Position numbers and translations under genes: made by a program | Assembly: GCF_052078665.1 (NCBI RefSeq) | Contig: NZ_JBQJIK010000040.1 | Span: forward strand, 8,661 to 72,660 | Reading direction: 5' to 3' | DNA: 64,000 nucleotides | Source: Inquilinus sp052078665 | GTDB taxonomy: Bacteria; Pseudomonadota; Alphaproteobacteria; DSM-16000; Inquilinaceae | Shown here: one piece after another, positions 1 through 9,420 of the stretch | How positions within the stretch are numbered: the first letter of the stretch is position 1 | Layout: each line of letters opens with the position of its first letter | The notes under the pieces: generated by a model | What the model was told of the DNA's origin: nothing | The model's input: the letters and a program-made list of their open reading frames with translations, nothing else | The model's database searches: none

Positions 1-1
1 G

Positions 2-661
2 GCAAGCCCGAGCAGTGACGCAATTTCGCTCGAAGCAACCTGGGAAGAGGACGAACGCAAGCTGGTTGAGCATGGGCTTGAGTTGCTCGGCTACGATCCG
101 GGCGATCCGGACGGAATATTCACCGGAGCGACGCGGTCCGCGGTACGGGCGTTTCAGGAGCGCTCGGGAGTTCCCGCAACGGGTTGGCTGAGCGAGCGAG
201 ATCGGTTTGGGCTTGCATTCGCCGCGGGAAACGCGGCTGCGGCGCTCGGAGATGCGGCAGCACTGCGTGCAACTCGAGCGGCAGAGGCTCCGGATGCTGT
301 CAAGCAGAGCAACTCGGACAACGACACTTGGTTCAATGGCGAATTCGGTCCCGGAATTGTTCACGCGATTAGCCGTACTGCGCGAGGATGGACCTACCGT
401 GGGCAGTGGCAGGAGCGTATCCCGAATGGTATGGGGGCTTTGGCAGACGGCGATCGCGAATGGATCGGGGAGATCGTGGAGGGTTCGATGCAAGGCTACG
501 GCGTCTTCCGATCCCGCGGTAAGACCCTCTACGCTGGTGAATGGGGAAGGCGCGGGAAGGGCTTCGGTCATATGGGATACGGCGTGAACCTCGCCAACAA
601 GGCTCCGGTTGCGGAAATATGGTCGGAGGGTGAAGTTCCAGACCGCAGCATTCCTTACTGA
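2..661 (+). CDS. Peptidoglycan-binding / MORN-repeat protein, 5' partial
   Basis: The reading frame is open from the first bases of the window, so the gene begins outside it; the TTG at 83 is only an internal codon. The visible N-terminal part (about residues 18-65) matches a peptidoglycan_binding_1 domain, with the pattern LLGYDPGDPDGIFTGAT followed by AVRAFQ. After a low-complexity alanine-rich linker, the last ~80 residues contain MORN-like units (YRGQWQERIPNGMG, YAGEWG). Such combinations are known in exported or envelope proteins, sometimes downstream of caspase-like peptidase domains, but the missing N-terminus prevents a full call. Its stop overlaps the stop of the convergent pbpC by 7 bases. 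Domain calls are from motif reading; the function is not known. Confidence 0.75.
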   Translation, partial: ASPSSDAISLEATWEEDERKLVEHGLELLGYDPGDPDGIFTGATRSAVRAFQERSGVPATGWLSERDRFGLAFAAGNAAAALGDAAALRATRAAEAPDAVKQSNSDNDTWFNGEFGPGIVHAISRTARGWTYRGQWQERIPNGMGALADGDREWIGEIVEGSMQGYGVFRSRGKTLYAGEWGRRGKGFGHMGYGVNLANKAPVAEIWSEGEVPDRSIPY

Positions 662-2730
662 GCCGCGACAGCCGCTATCCAGACGTTCACCATAGCCGCC
701 CTGCCGTTGCCGTCGACCAATTCGAGGCGGGCTCCACCGAGGTTGCTCGGATACCAGAGTTCTACGGGTGTCTCAGACGGCGCGCCGAGCGGGCGGCCGT
801 TTACCATCCATCGAAAAGGCGCTTGACCGCCGTGTCCCCGCAGACTCACGGGCCCATCACCGGCCCAGATCTCTGCGCCCTCTGCCGGAACGTCTATCAT
901 CGGTACGTCGTTCTGGGTCGGTTGCCTGGAGAAGCGCACCAGGCGAGGCGGCAAATCGGCACGAGCGGCGAGGGGTGTGCCGGGTGGTGGGGGGCCGGCA
1001 GGATCGACATGCGGATCAGGTAGGATGTCAAAGATCTGGAAGAGGAGGGGGGCCGCTGTTGCCCCGCCGAAACTGCCGGGCATCGGGGCGGAGTCCGGCC
1101 GTCCTATCCACACCCCAACCGTGTGATCCGCGTCAAAACCCACGGCCAATGCATCACGAAAGCTTGCCGATGTTCCGGTCTTGAATGCCACACGCCGCTG
1201 ACCACCAATCTCTCCGCCACCTGGCGCGCCAGGTGGCTGCATCGACGCGAGGATATCGGCGACAGCCCAAGCGGCCTCCCTGGTCAGCAGCGGCACACCC
1301 GACTGTTCGGGATCGGATTGACGGTAGCGCAGCGGCCTGGCCAGGCCGTGGTTGGCGAGCCCCGCATAAAGCCTCACCAGATCCTCCAGACTTATGCCGC
1401 AACCACCGACGGCAACGGCCAGCCCGGCTTCGGCGTCCGGCTGCGGTATGCGCAGTGTAACACCTGTCGACCGCATTCGGGTCAGAAGCCGCGACGGTAC
1501 GAGGGCATTGAGCAAATCAACCGGGACAGTATTAACGGACCGAAGGAGAGCTTCTCGCGCGGTAATGACGCCGCCAAAGCCTCCCTCAAAGTTCTCGGGA
1601 GAGTAGGTCCCGTGCCGGGTCGGCAAATCGTCCACCAGCGTTTCCGGGTGGATTAAAAGTGTTTCAAAGGCGAGGCCGTAAATAAACGGCTTCAGTGTCG
1701 AGCCAGGGGAGCGTACGGCTCTGGCATAGTCGAACTCACCGTTGCGGGACGCATCGTTGAAATCGATAGACCCGACATATGCCACCACGGCGGCATCACG
1801 ATTTCGAACCACTATGGCTGCTGCGTTGGCTGCAGGAGGCAGAAAATTTTGTCGCGCCTTGATTATCCTTACGACCTGATCTTGAATAGGGCGGTCTACC
1901 AGCGTGGTCACGGCTTCTGCTTGCTCCGCCTCTGCGCGCAACGTCTGTGACAGATGCGCGGCAAAGTCGGGCATTGGCATTCGCACTGCTGGTATGTCCT
2001 CCAGCCGAGCGGTCCCTGCCATCTCAGAGGTAATCACACCAAGCGAAACCAACCTTTGGAGGACTTTGTCCCGTGCGGCACGTGCCGCTTCGGGGCGGCG
2101 ATCCGGGCGACGCAGAGGTGACTGCGGCAGCGCCACGAGAAGCGCCGCCTCGCCCACGGTCAAGCGACGCGGCTCCTTGCCAAAGTATGCAAGGCTAGCC
2201 GCGCGTACTCCTTCCAGATTGCCGCCAAATGGGGCAAGGGTAAGATACAATTCAAGAATCTCGCGCTTGCCATAACTGCGCTCAAGAGCAAGTGCTTCCG
2301 CCATTTGACGGAGCTTGGCTGCAACGCTCATCGGTTTTGGATCAAGCAGCCGAACCACCTGCATGGTTATGGTCGATGCGCCGGAAACGACGTGGCCATT
2401 CCAGACCGCCTGCCAGGTCGCTCTTGTGAGTGCCAGTGGATCGACGCCAGGGTGCGAGAAGAACCGATGATCCTCGTAGGAAATCAGCATTCTGATATAG
2501 AGAGGAGAGACGTCCTCCAGTCGAACGGGCAGTCGCCACGTCCCGTCCGGCGTGCCGAACGTCCGTAGCAAGTGACCTTGACTGTCCATTATCTGTGCCG
2601 AGACGAGGCGTGCACGGGCTACGCTCGGAGCGCTTACGCTCAGGTATCCAGCGAGACCGAGCGCCACCAGCAGGCCTCCGGCAATCAGGGCGAGCCTGCC
2701 CGGGCTAGTCCTTCGGAACAACATTAACAT
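655..2730 (-). CDS. pbpC: Penicillin-binding protein 1C
   Basis: Bifunctional class A peptidoglycan synthase of the PBP1C type: it polymerises and cross-links glycan strands at the outer face of the inner membrane. With the start at 2730 (691 aa) there is an N-terminal membrane anchor at residues ~11-31. The GT51 transglycosylase motif EDHRFFSHPGVD follows, with catalytic Glu86. The transpeptidase domain has SxxK (S344-T-L-K), SxN (S398-V-N) and KTGT (K517). A C-terminal BiPBP_C-like beta domain ends the protein. The frame is open to 2895, but that would overlap the upstream gene heavily; ATG at 2730 or 2724 gives a short translational overlap with the alpha-2-macroglobulin gene, the usual arrangement for this pair. 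No strong ribosome binding site is visible, consistent with translational coupling. Confidence 0.93.
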   Translation of the reverse strand: MLMLFRRTSPGRLALIAGGLLVALGLAGYLSVSAPSVARARLVSAQIMDSQGHLLRTFGTPDGTWRLPVRLEDVSPLYIRMLISYEDHRFFSHPGVDPLALTRATWQAVWNGHVVSGASTITMQVVRLLDPKPMSVAAKLRQMAEALALERSYGKREILELYLTLAPFGGNLEGVRAASLAYFGKEPRRLTVGEAALLVALPQSPLRRPDRRPEAARAARDKVLQRLVSLGVITSEMAGTARLEDIPAVRMPMPDFAAHLSQTLRAEAEQAEAVTTLVDRPIQDQVVRIIKARQNFLPPAANAAAIVVRNRDAAVVAYVGSIDFNDASRNGEFDYARAVRSPGSTLKPFIYGLAFETLLIHPETLVDDLPTRHGTYSPENFEGGFGGVITAREALLRSVNTVPVDLLNALVPSRLLTRMRSTGVTLRIPQPDAEAGLAVAVGGCGISLEDLVRLYAGLANHGLARPLRYRQSDPEQSGVPLLTREAAWAVADILASMQPPGAPGGGEIGGQRRVAFKTGTSASFRDALAVGFDADHTVGVWIGRPDSAPMPGSFGGATAAPLLFQIFDILPDPHVDPAGPPPPGTPLAARADLPPRLVRFSRQPTQNDVPMIDVPAEGAEIWAGDGPVSLRGHGGQAPFRWMVNGRPLGAPSETPVELWYPSNLGGARLELVDGNGRAAMVNVWIAAVAAQ

Positions 2731-5700
2731 AGCCAGCAGTCGTGCGCCCCTGGACCGAGGGGATATTGACGCCCTCGACAGTCGTGGCAGGCCAGATGTA
2801 TCTTCCGACACTGGCGGCTCGAACAAGATAGCCGAACCGGAAGCCGCGCTGAGCCTGATCCAGATCAATGAGGGCCAAGAAGCGATCGTCAGCAAAATCG
2901 CGACGTCGGACCGCTGTTTGATCGACTAGATCAAGCCGCAGCTGCTTCCGAGCTTGCGGCGCCAATGCCAGTCCTTCCCGGAGATCAACGTCTTCAATTC
3001 TCCAGCCACCAGGCAATAGATCGACGAGAACCGCTGAGCCGGTAGCATCTTCTGATGCCTTGCCTTCAATGACGACAGCGAGGAGCTCGCTTCTGGGAAT
3101 GGAGGTGGATTGCAGGTCCACGGGAAGGTCGGGATCGCCACCACCGTCTAGCCTGTAGACGTTGCGCCGTATCATGATGGCGGCATTCGGATCGGGATTT
3201 ATCGCCAGAGCCGGCAGGGCCGGCACGCCGCGTATCAAAAGATCAGATACAATTTCCTGCGGACCAAGATTCTCAATACGAATTGATTTGTTAAGAACTT
3301 CGATTCCGATTTCCGGTGAGTTCCATGCGTTGCTGTCGATAGTGTGTACTCCAGAGTCGACCTTGAATATCGTTTTCGGGACGGTCGATCGAGCTCTTCG
3401 GAGTTCTGCAAGAGCCAGCTTCCCACGGGCTACCAAGCCCAGCTCGGGGTCGCGATCGACAACTGCTTGAGTGGCCTTGAGGAACTCATCAAACCCCGAT
3501 CCGGAAGCTCCCGTTCCAGAAAGGCCATAGACGAGATCGGCGAGGTTCTCGATCGGTAAAGTTCCGGTCTGTTCCATGGAAATCGGCAAGATGACGCCGC
3601 TTAGCTCATCTTCCTCAGAAAAACCAAAAGTATGCAACGCTGCAGCAGTGAATGCACGGGATGCCAAGTCGGAACTCGGGGGATCTTCGCTGTCCTCACA
3701 GGATTGCTTCATGCGGTCCAGATCAGAAAATGTCGCGAGATTGAGTCTGACCAATACATATAATGGATACGCATAGTCGATCCTGCACGCGTAGTCGGAA
3801 TCGGACAGAGAAATCCTAAGATAGCCGCCCGCAGACTTGATTGCATCGCGCGGAATGTCAAGACCATGCTCCTGGCCTGTAAGCAATGTGTCCAAAATGA
3901 ACGCCGTCAGCTCCGGCATGCCAGCAGTATCCCGCTCTCCGGGGTAAAGCGGAAAGTCCCCTTCGGGGCGCTGTGTCGCGAGCAATTCCAAGAGAGCTGT
4001 GTTGAATTCGTCTGCAAGAGCCGACGCATTGGTGACCCCAGTGCCAGATTCCACAATGGCAGAGAGAAGGAGTGTCAATCGCGCGGCAAGTTCATAGGTT
4101 GTCATAACCGGACGTTCTGATTCATCCTTGAAAAGATGAAGGTCAAGCGTTGGCGCTATCGATATTCTCTGCCGAAGTCTGATGGTTGCCGGTGCCAGTG
4201 CCTCGACCGAGGCCAAGACGGCATCGCGCGTCAGTTCCAGAGACTGGTTTGGAGCAAGCTGCATTCGAACGAGATGTGTCGTCGGACGAGTCGCAGGGCG
4301 AACCGGCAGCGTCCACCGCCTCTCAATATCAACCAGACTTGTGTCGATGGACCGGATGCGCAGGGTGAGGTGAGAGAGTGCCAAGTCGCGTACCGCGTCC
4401 AGGGGGCTTGCGACAAGATCGAACTGAATGCGGGTTCGTTCACCTTCAGCCAAATGGGTGCGCCAGACCGTATCCCCTTTGATGGAAATTGGACCGCTCG
4501 AACTTAGAGAGATCTCGTACTCGCTGGCCGCTGAATGGAGATTGCGCAGATCGACGCCGGCCGTTGCCATGTCACCTGGTGCCATGAAGAGCGGCAGATC
4601 CTCCTGGGCCGCGACGATATCACTGACCTCCACTTTCGCCTGCGCCGCTCCGGATTGAGCGGGGGTCCAGGCGACAGCCATCAACTGAAGGCGTCCCAGG
4701 AAGTCCGGCACAGGCACTTCGAAGCTGGCTCGGCCCTGTTCGTCGAGGGCTGTGATGCCGGAGAACCAGACGACTGTGCGAGGCCATGTGTAGTCGCCTA
4801 TCCGAAGAGAACCGAGGTCGACATCACCACCCGAGTGGAGCGGCGCAGCATTTCCCTGATCAGTGATGACTCGGCCATAGCTGTCGAGAATCTCGACTCC
4901 GAGGCGGCGCGGCCCGTGGAAATGAACAAAGGGATCTGGTGGCGCATAGTTTGTCAGGCTCAGGATTCCGGCGTCGACTGCGGCCAGCGCCACGTAGCCG
5001 GAAGAACCCGGGCGCAAGCCCTTGATCTCGACGACTACGCGCTGGTCTCTACGAGGGGTCGCAGTCCTCGGAACGTGGATACTGGCTTCGAGCTGCGAAC
5101 GTGGATCGTGAACAGCGAAGCTCGCTACTCCAATGGCGCGCGGTGGGTCCATCCCATCCGTGGCACGGTCGATCGGCCGGAAGACGGTGGCCAGCAGATA
5201 GGGATGGGGACCCCAGCGCTCGTCAACTGTCAGCGAGATATCGACGGGTTCGTCGTCGACATCCCGGCTGACGATCTCGTGCACTCGATCGCTCGCGACC
5301 GCGAGAATCAATTCGCCCGGGAAGGCAGACTCGATTCGTGCCGTCAAAGTGTCCCCCGGTCGATAGGCTTGGTTATCGAGTATGACCTTGACGAGATCGG
5401 GGCGGCCGGCGCTGCGGATTGTGCTCTCAAAGCCCAGCGTAAATGAGATCTCTGTCAACAACTGCCCCGCTTCACGGGTCAATTTGAGGTGATAGCGGCC
5501 AAGCGGTTCGTCTATCGGCAGTCGCGCGGATCTCTCCGTTCCATCGGCCAGCGTTCCGCTTCGCAGAAGATGGCGATAGATCTGTCCTTCGTAGTCAAAC
5601 TCGCTGTCATCGTCGCGTTGACGCTGCCACTGGAACGCCTCCTCCTCGGCGAAGAGCTGCCATTTCAAACTCGGAACCGGGATCTGACGGCCGTCGTCGT

Positions 5701-8164
5701 CAACGGCGACAATTTCGATCTCCGCGGGTTTGCCGGCGCCGGCAGGAGGGGAAACACGCGCCCCGAGCCAGTGGTGGCCTGGGCGCCCGACTCTCCAGTT
5801 GAAATCGCTGCCGACTGGACGCCCATCCGTGTCATCAATCTGCACGCGCACATTTGCCTCGAGCGGCACCGCGGCTTTGGGAAGCACATCCAGCACGACA
5901 TCGATTTCCGTCGAGCCGTCTTCCGATGTGCGTGGCAATTCCCTGGGTGGCCCGGAAGCGACGACAGCACCTTCCTGAGGCTCTTCGCCTCCAAAGTGGA
6001 AGCTCTCGAATCCCTTGAAGGGGGCGCCTGCCCGCCGGAGGACCATGCGGTAGCGACCGGAGAGGCCTGCAGCAGGCGCGCCGTAGAGATACTTCGCGTG
6101 GAGTTTGACGTTCTTGGGCGCATCCAGCGTGATCGGTTCCTTATCGGGATTGTCCACCTGCAGTTCAATGCGGTTCGGAACGAAGTTCTTGACCTGGAGA
6201 TCGGCTGAACCCACCAGGGAATTGCCCGCATATATCTCCGTCCGCCACGCGCCGGACGCTGCAGCGTGTGGCAGCTTCAAGGACACATGAGCAACTCCAG
6301 CCTTGAATTCCCGGATATCCAGTTCGGGGATGACGGACTGGTCTGGGGCCACCGGTCGGAGCCTGAGGGGGGGCGGCTCGATCCCCATGGCTCGATCGTT
6401 CCGCACTATGACCATCACCTCGACAGTCTCGCCCGGGCGATATATGCCGCGGTCAGTCCATACGTAGGCGTCCAGCGGACCTGGCGCCGCCCTTCCGGCG
6501 ATGTTGCGATCGCTGAGATCAAGCGCGTCGCCGGACGTATCGAGGAATGCAAAATCACCGGCAGGCCCGAATGCAAGGACACCGCGCAGTCGATTGCCGA
6601 GGATGCCCTGAGCGAGGCCGGGGGCGAAACTTACGATCCCATCCGCGTCGGTGGACGAGCTACCCAAGATGCGATTGGCAGCACTGACAAGGTCGACGCG
6701 TATTCCAGGATAAGCCATGCCCTCGCTGATCGAACGCGCGACGACATGGAGCCCGCCCGACCCACGCATCAACTGGAGACCGATGTCCGTACGGACGATC
6801 CACTGGGTCGGAATCAATTCGGATTCGAGGGTGCCATAGCCGAAACTTTCGATCCAGTCATCCTCCGTGAGGGGGTCCTTAGTGGTATTTCCTGGTATTG
6901 CAGCCAGGGCATACACTCCATTGCCAAGTGCATCTGGCGCTCCATCATCAACAAACCCTTTTGAAAAGATCCCATCTCTGAAGTGTTCCGCTCCACGCGC
7001 GTCTAAAATCGCCCCGATTGGCAGCTCCGTCAGGGTCTCGGTATTTCGGCTATCATCTATCTTGGCGCTGCCCCACCACACAATTCGGCCCGATCGGAGT
7101 CTGATATTCTCGAAGGCTTCAAAATCAAGACTCTTCCCAACACGCCCAAGTGCCACCTCGTTGATGAGCTGGCGATCCGTTATTTGAAGTAGTAACAAAG
7201 TCACTTTCTTTACATTTACGGATTTTAGTGGAATCAGCCCGCGACCGTCTTTAGGCAAAATTAAGGTGTCTGACTTAAAGGCAAGATCGGGTGCGCGATC
7301 GCCGATCTTAATCTCAACATTACGATCCGATTTAAGAGAGCGACCATCGGCAGCAGCTAGTTCTGCTTTCAGCGTCACAGTATATTTTTCTCCAAATCTT
7401 AAACCATAGACACATAATTGTTCTCCAGCTATTGCGATCTCAACAGCCCAGGGTTCCTCCTTGGAGTCATAAATTCGCTTTGCCAGTACCCAATTCTGAT
7501 ACTGAGTTTGCCGCACCATATCCAACGGCGAACTAAAAGTGACGCACCATTTCGGTGTTCTTCCATCCTGGCTTGTCTCTTCTCCATCTTGAAAAAACTC
7601 CAGGTCGGACCCCCGCAATTCGGCGAGTCTTTTCTCAAGCGCGGGATCCGAGATGAGCCGCCCGATCTCGGCCCAGGTCCTGATTGCCAATTCACGCCTC
7701 TCCTGGCTCTCGAGGTGTCGGGCAATCAGCAGAAGCGCTTCGGTTGCAACTCCGCTGTCGGTCGTCTTTGACACCGTTGCGGTGACAAAAGCATTATATG
7801 CCGCCGCAGCGCCTTCAGGCGCGTTCGGGTCGAGGTTGCGCCATGCACGGGAGAGCTGCAGCCAGGTCTCAGCGTCGCCTGGACGTCCTGCGACAATCTC
7901 TTCGAGCGCTTCCACCGCCTGACGCCAATGGCCCGTCTGAGCGGCGTCCTTGGCGGCGCGCAAGCGAGTGGCCAAGCTGACGCCGGCAGACGTTGGGGCG
8001 ATGGCCAAACGTTCGCGGTAACGCTCGGCATCTGCCGCGATGTCGGGCAACTCAAGCGCTGCGGCGGGAACAAGCACGCCAACAAGCAGGGCCAGCATGA
8101 CGGCCGACGCTATACGTCCTGCCCGCAATATAATTACCCGATAGCATTTTGTGAAATTTGCCAT
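2705..8164 (-). CDS. Bacterial alpha-2-macroglobulin family protein, thioester motif absent
   Basis: Very large (1,819 aa) periplasmic protein of the bacterial alpha-2-macroglobulin family, thought to trap proteases and protect the envelope; members are typically co-encoded with PBP1C, as here. The N-terminus has a hydrophobic signal segment (ASAVMLALLVGVLVPAAALE) with no lipobox cysteine. Macroglobulin/bait features such as DRGIYRPGETVEVMVIVRN and AYRPGDTLTARIES are present. At the place of the thioester (about residue 1,350; bases 4,080-4,135) the sequence reads ERPVMTTYEL, with no CxEQ motif. It is therefore a thioester-less member, or one that has lost covalent trapping. The frame extends to a TTG at 8188; ATG at 8164 is preferred because it gives a cleaner signal peptide. 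Base composition is less GC-rich than the main catabolic region. Confidence 0.88.
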   Translation of the reverse strand: MANFTKCYRVIILRAGRIASAVMLALLVGVLVPAAALELPDIAADAERYRERLAIAPTSAGVSLATRLRAAKDAAQTGHWRQAVEALEEIVAGRPGDAETWLQLSRAWRNLDPNAPEGAAAAYNAFVTATVSKTTDSGVATEALLLIARHLESQERRELAIRTWAEIGRLISDPALEKRLAELRGSDLEFFQDGEETSQDGRTPKWCVTFSSPLDMVRQTQYQNWVLAKRIYDSKEEPWAVEIAIAGEQLCVYGLRFGEKYTVTLKAELAAADGRSLKSDRNVEIKIGDRAPDLAFKSDTLILPKDGRGLIPLKSVNVKKVTLLLLQITDRQLINEVALGRVGKSLDFEAFENIRLRSGRIVWWGSAKIDDSRNTETLTELPIGAILDARGAEHFRDGIFSKGFVDDGAPDALGNGVYALAAIPGNTTKDPLTEDDWIESFGYGTLESELIPTQWIVRTDIGLQLMRGSGGLHVVARSISEGMAYPGIRVDLVSAANRILGSSSTDADGIVSFAPGLAQGILGNRLRGVLAFGPAGDFAFLDTSGDALDLSDRNIAGRAAPGPLDAYVWTDRGIYRPGETVEVMVIVRNDRAMGIEPPPLRLRPVAPDQSVIPELDIREFKAGVAHVSLKLPHAAASGAWRTEIYAGNSLVGSADLQVKNFVPNRIELQVDNPDKEPITLDAPKNVKLHAKYLYGAPAAGLSGRYRMVLRRAGAPFKGFESFHFGGEEPQEGAVVASGPPRELPRTSEDGSTEIDVVLDVLPKAAVPLEANVRVQIDDTDGRPVGSDFNWRVGRPGHHWLGARVSPPAGAGKPAEIEIVAVDDDGRQIPVPSLKWQLFAEEEAFQWQRQRDDDSEFDYEGQIYRHLLRSGTLADGTERSARLPIDEPLGRYHLKLTREAGQLLTEISFTLGFESTIRSAGRPDLVKVILDNQAYRPGDTLTARIESAFPGELILAVASDRVHEIVSRDVDDEPVDISLTVDERWGPHPYLLATVFRPIDRATDGMDPPRAIGVASFAVHDPRSQLEASIHVPRTATPRRDQRVVVEIKGLRPGSSGYVALAAVDAGILSLTNYAPPDPFVHFHGPRRLGVEILDSYGRVITDQGNAAPLHSGGDVDLGSLRIGDYTWPRTVVWFSGITALDEQGRASFEVPVPDFLGRLQLMAVAWTPAQSGAAQAKVEVSDIVAAQEDLPLFMAPGDMATAGVDLRNLHSAASEYEISLSSSGPISIKGDTVWRTHLAEGERTRIQFDLVASPLDAVRDLALSHLTLRIRSIDTSLVDIERRWTLPVRPATRPTTHLVRMQLAPNQSLELTRDAVLASVEALAPATIRLRQRISIAPTLDLHLFKDESERPVMTTYELAARLTLLLSAIVESGTGVTNASALADEFNTALLELLATQRPEGDFPLYPGERDTAGMPELTAFILDTLLTGQEHGLDIPRDAIKSAGGYLRISLSDSDYACRIDYAYPLYVLVRLNLATFSDLDRMKQSCEDSEDPPSSDLASRAFTAAALHTFGFSEEDELSGVILPISMEQTGTLPIENLADLVYGLSGTGASGSGFDEFLKATQAVVDRDPELGLVARGKLALAELRRARSTVPKTIFKVDSGVHTIDSNAWNSPEIGIEVLNKSIRIENLGPQEIVSDLLIRGVPALPALAINPDPNAAIMIRRNVYRLDGGGDPDLPVDLQSTSIPRSELLAVVIEGKASEDATGSAVLVDLLPGGWRIEDVDLREGLALAPQARKQLRLDLVDQTAVRRRDFADDRFLALIDLDQAQRGFRFGYLVRAASVGRYIWPATTVEGVNIPSVQGRTTAGYVNVVPKD

Positions 8165-8324
8165 CTTATCAATTTGCCATCTAATCAAATTTGCCTAGCG
8201 TCGTCGGTTTCCCGACGGCCAGCTAATAGGCTATCATACCAAGAACCTCATGATGAGGGAATGAGAAATGTTACTTGTCGTGTTTTGCCAAGGATGGCTC
8301 TCTGATTGATTACGGGAGCAAAAT

Positions 8325-8615
8325 ATGAGTAGAAAATCTTCTGCATTTCTGAGTTACGTTCGTGAAGTGGATGAAGTAAAGGACGTAACTAGATTTCGGG
8401 AATCTCTTGAGCAAGCGGTTCGGGAATTGGGATTGGAGGATTTTTCGATTTTTCATGATCGGCTTGATGTGCAGTGGGGCGATGATTGGCGCGAGAGAGT
8501 TAAAAATTCTCTTGATAAAGTGCAGATACTGATAACAATTATTTCTCCTGGATTATTCCGTAGCGAGCCATGTCGCTTTGAAATTGAGTTTTTTTGGAAA
8601 GAGAGGCAAAAGTAG
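8325..8615 (+). CDS. TIR-domain protein, N-terminal part before a frameshift
   Basis: Ninety-six codons encoding the front of a TIR domain. Visible motifs are box 1 FLSYVR (residues 8-13), the FHDRLDVQWGDDW segment (43-55), ISPGLFRSEPC (73-83) and the helix carrying the presumed NADase glutamate (C83-RF-E86). TIR domains cleave NAD+ or signal in immune systems. The frame stops at 8615, in the middle of the domain, while the next frame (8594-9382) continues the TIR sequence immediately; see the T7 tract at 8589. A good ribosome binding site (GGGAG) lies about 9 bases before ATG 8325. The gene and its upstream region are strikingly AT-rich compared with everything around. Whether the intact protein is made depends on the frameshift being real, programmed or an error. 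Confidence 0.72.
   Translation: MSRKSSAFLSYVREVDEVKDVTRFRESLEQAVRELGLEDFSIFHDRLDVQWGDDWRERVKNSLDKVQILITIISPGLFRSEPCRFEIEFFWKERQK
8589..8595 (+). other. Run of seven T at the TIR-gene frameshift (possible slippage site)
   Basis: The upstream frame reads GAG TTT TTT TGG, giving EFFW and a stop 5 codons later. One extra T, or a -1 ribosomal shift on the TTT codon, would read GAG TTT TTT TTG GAA and join EFF to LEREAKVEG, restoring an uninterrupted TIR domain. The tract is the only place where both frames give TIR-like sequence. Confidence 0.6.
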
Positions 8616-9382
8616 AGGGTTCAAAGACATTTGTATTGCCGATATATTTTGTGAAAACTCCAGCCTTCGAACCCGAGGCTGACTCGTCCGACGAGTTAAT
8701 TGTGCGATTGCGCGAGCGGTCGTATCTCGACTTTCGAAACCTGCGTATCAAGAATAAGGACGATCAGGAATATCGGAAGGAAATCATCTCGGCCGCAGAA
8801 CGAGTCGCGGGGCTGTTGTCTCCGGATGATGGTGGCGGATCGGTCAAAAGGCTGTCGCTGGTAAGCAGAATTCGATCGGGTGGGAAATCCAGTTCTCTCG
8901 CCAAGCGCGCAGACGGTGACGTGGGAGAGCCGGAAGTTGCACCAATAGTAACGAATCGGACAATAGATACAAATGAAAATATCATTGTAAGAGGCAAGAA
9001 AGATATAGAATCTGGCATTCATTATCACTCAATAAAAAAAACATTGATCAGGTTATTTTTATCGACGATTGCTGTTGCACTTATATTATCGGTCATTTAT
9101 TGGAGAGACTCTATTTTTGACTATGCTAGGAATTCTATTTTTGGGGAAAATCCGCCGATCGAAAATCCGCCGATCGAAATAATTCCGGAGCCAAGGGATT
9201 GTGTCGTCCAGCGCTCCACCCAGAGCTACCGCGAGCCTAACACACAGGCGATGCTCGGACCCCATTTGAGCCCGGGCGAGCGCGCGCGGACGGTGGGGCG
9301 CGTGGCGGGCAGCGATTGGCTCGTGGGTGCTGAAGAGAACGGCGTGCGCTTCTACTTCCGTGCGGTTGACTGCGGCTCTTAA
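8594..9382 (+). CDS. TIR protein C-terminal part: end of TIR, membrane segment, SH3-like tail
   Basis: This is the continuation of the preceding reading frame rather than an independent gene: its only possible initiation codon at the junction is TTG 8594, inside the T tract, with no ribosome binding site. It begins with the remainder of a TIR domain (KTFVLPIYFVKTP, then RLRERSYLDFRNLR), then a polar linker. A single transmembrane segment lies at residues ~152-169. A 15-bp tandem duplication at 9146-9175 encodes the repeated ENPPI. The C-terminal ~60 residues (DCVVQRSTQSYREPN to WLVGAEENGVRFYFRAVDC) look like an SH3-type fold. The whole would be a membrane-anchored TIR effector with a periplasmic sensor-like tail. 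The first half is AT-rich, the last 200 bases GC-rich. Confidence 0.65.
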   Translation: MEREAKVEGSKTFVLPIYFVKTPAFEPEADSSDELIVRLRERSYLDFRNLRIKNKDDQEYRKEIISAAERVAGLLSPDDGGGSVKRLSLVSRIRSGGKSSSLAKRADGDVGEPEVAPIVTNRTIDTNENIIVRGKKDIESGIHYHSIKKTLIRLFLSTIAVALILSVIYWRDSIFDYARNSIFGENPPIENPPIEIIPEPRDCVVQRSTQSYREPNTQAMLGPHLSPGERARTVGRVAGSDWLVGAEENGVRFYFRAVDCGS

Positions 9383-9420
9383 GCAGCGCAGGCGGCCGTT
9401 TGTCTGATGAATGTGGTTCC

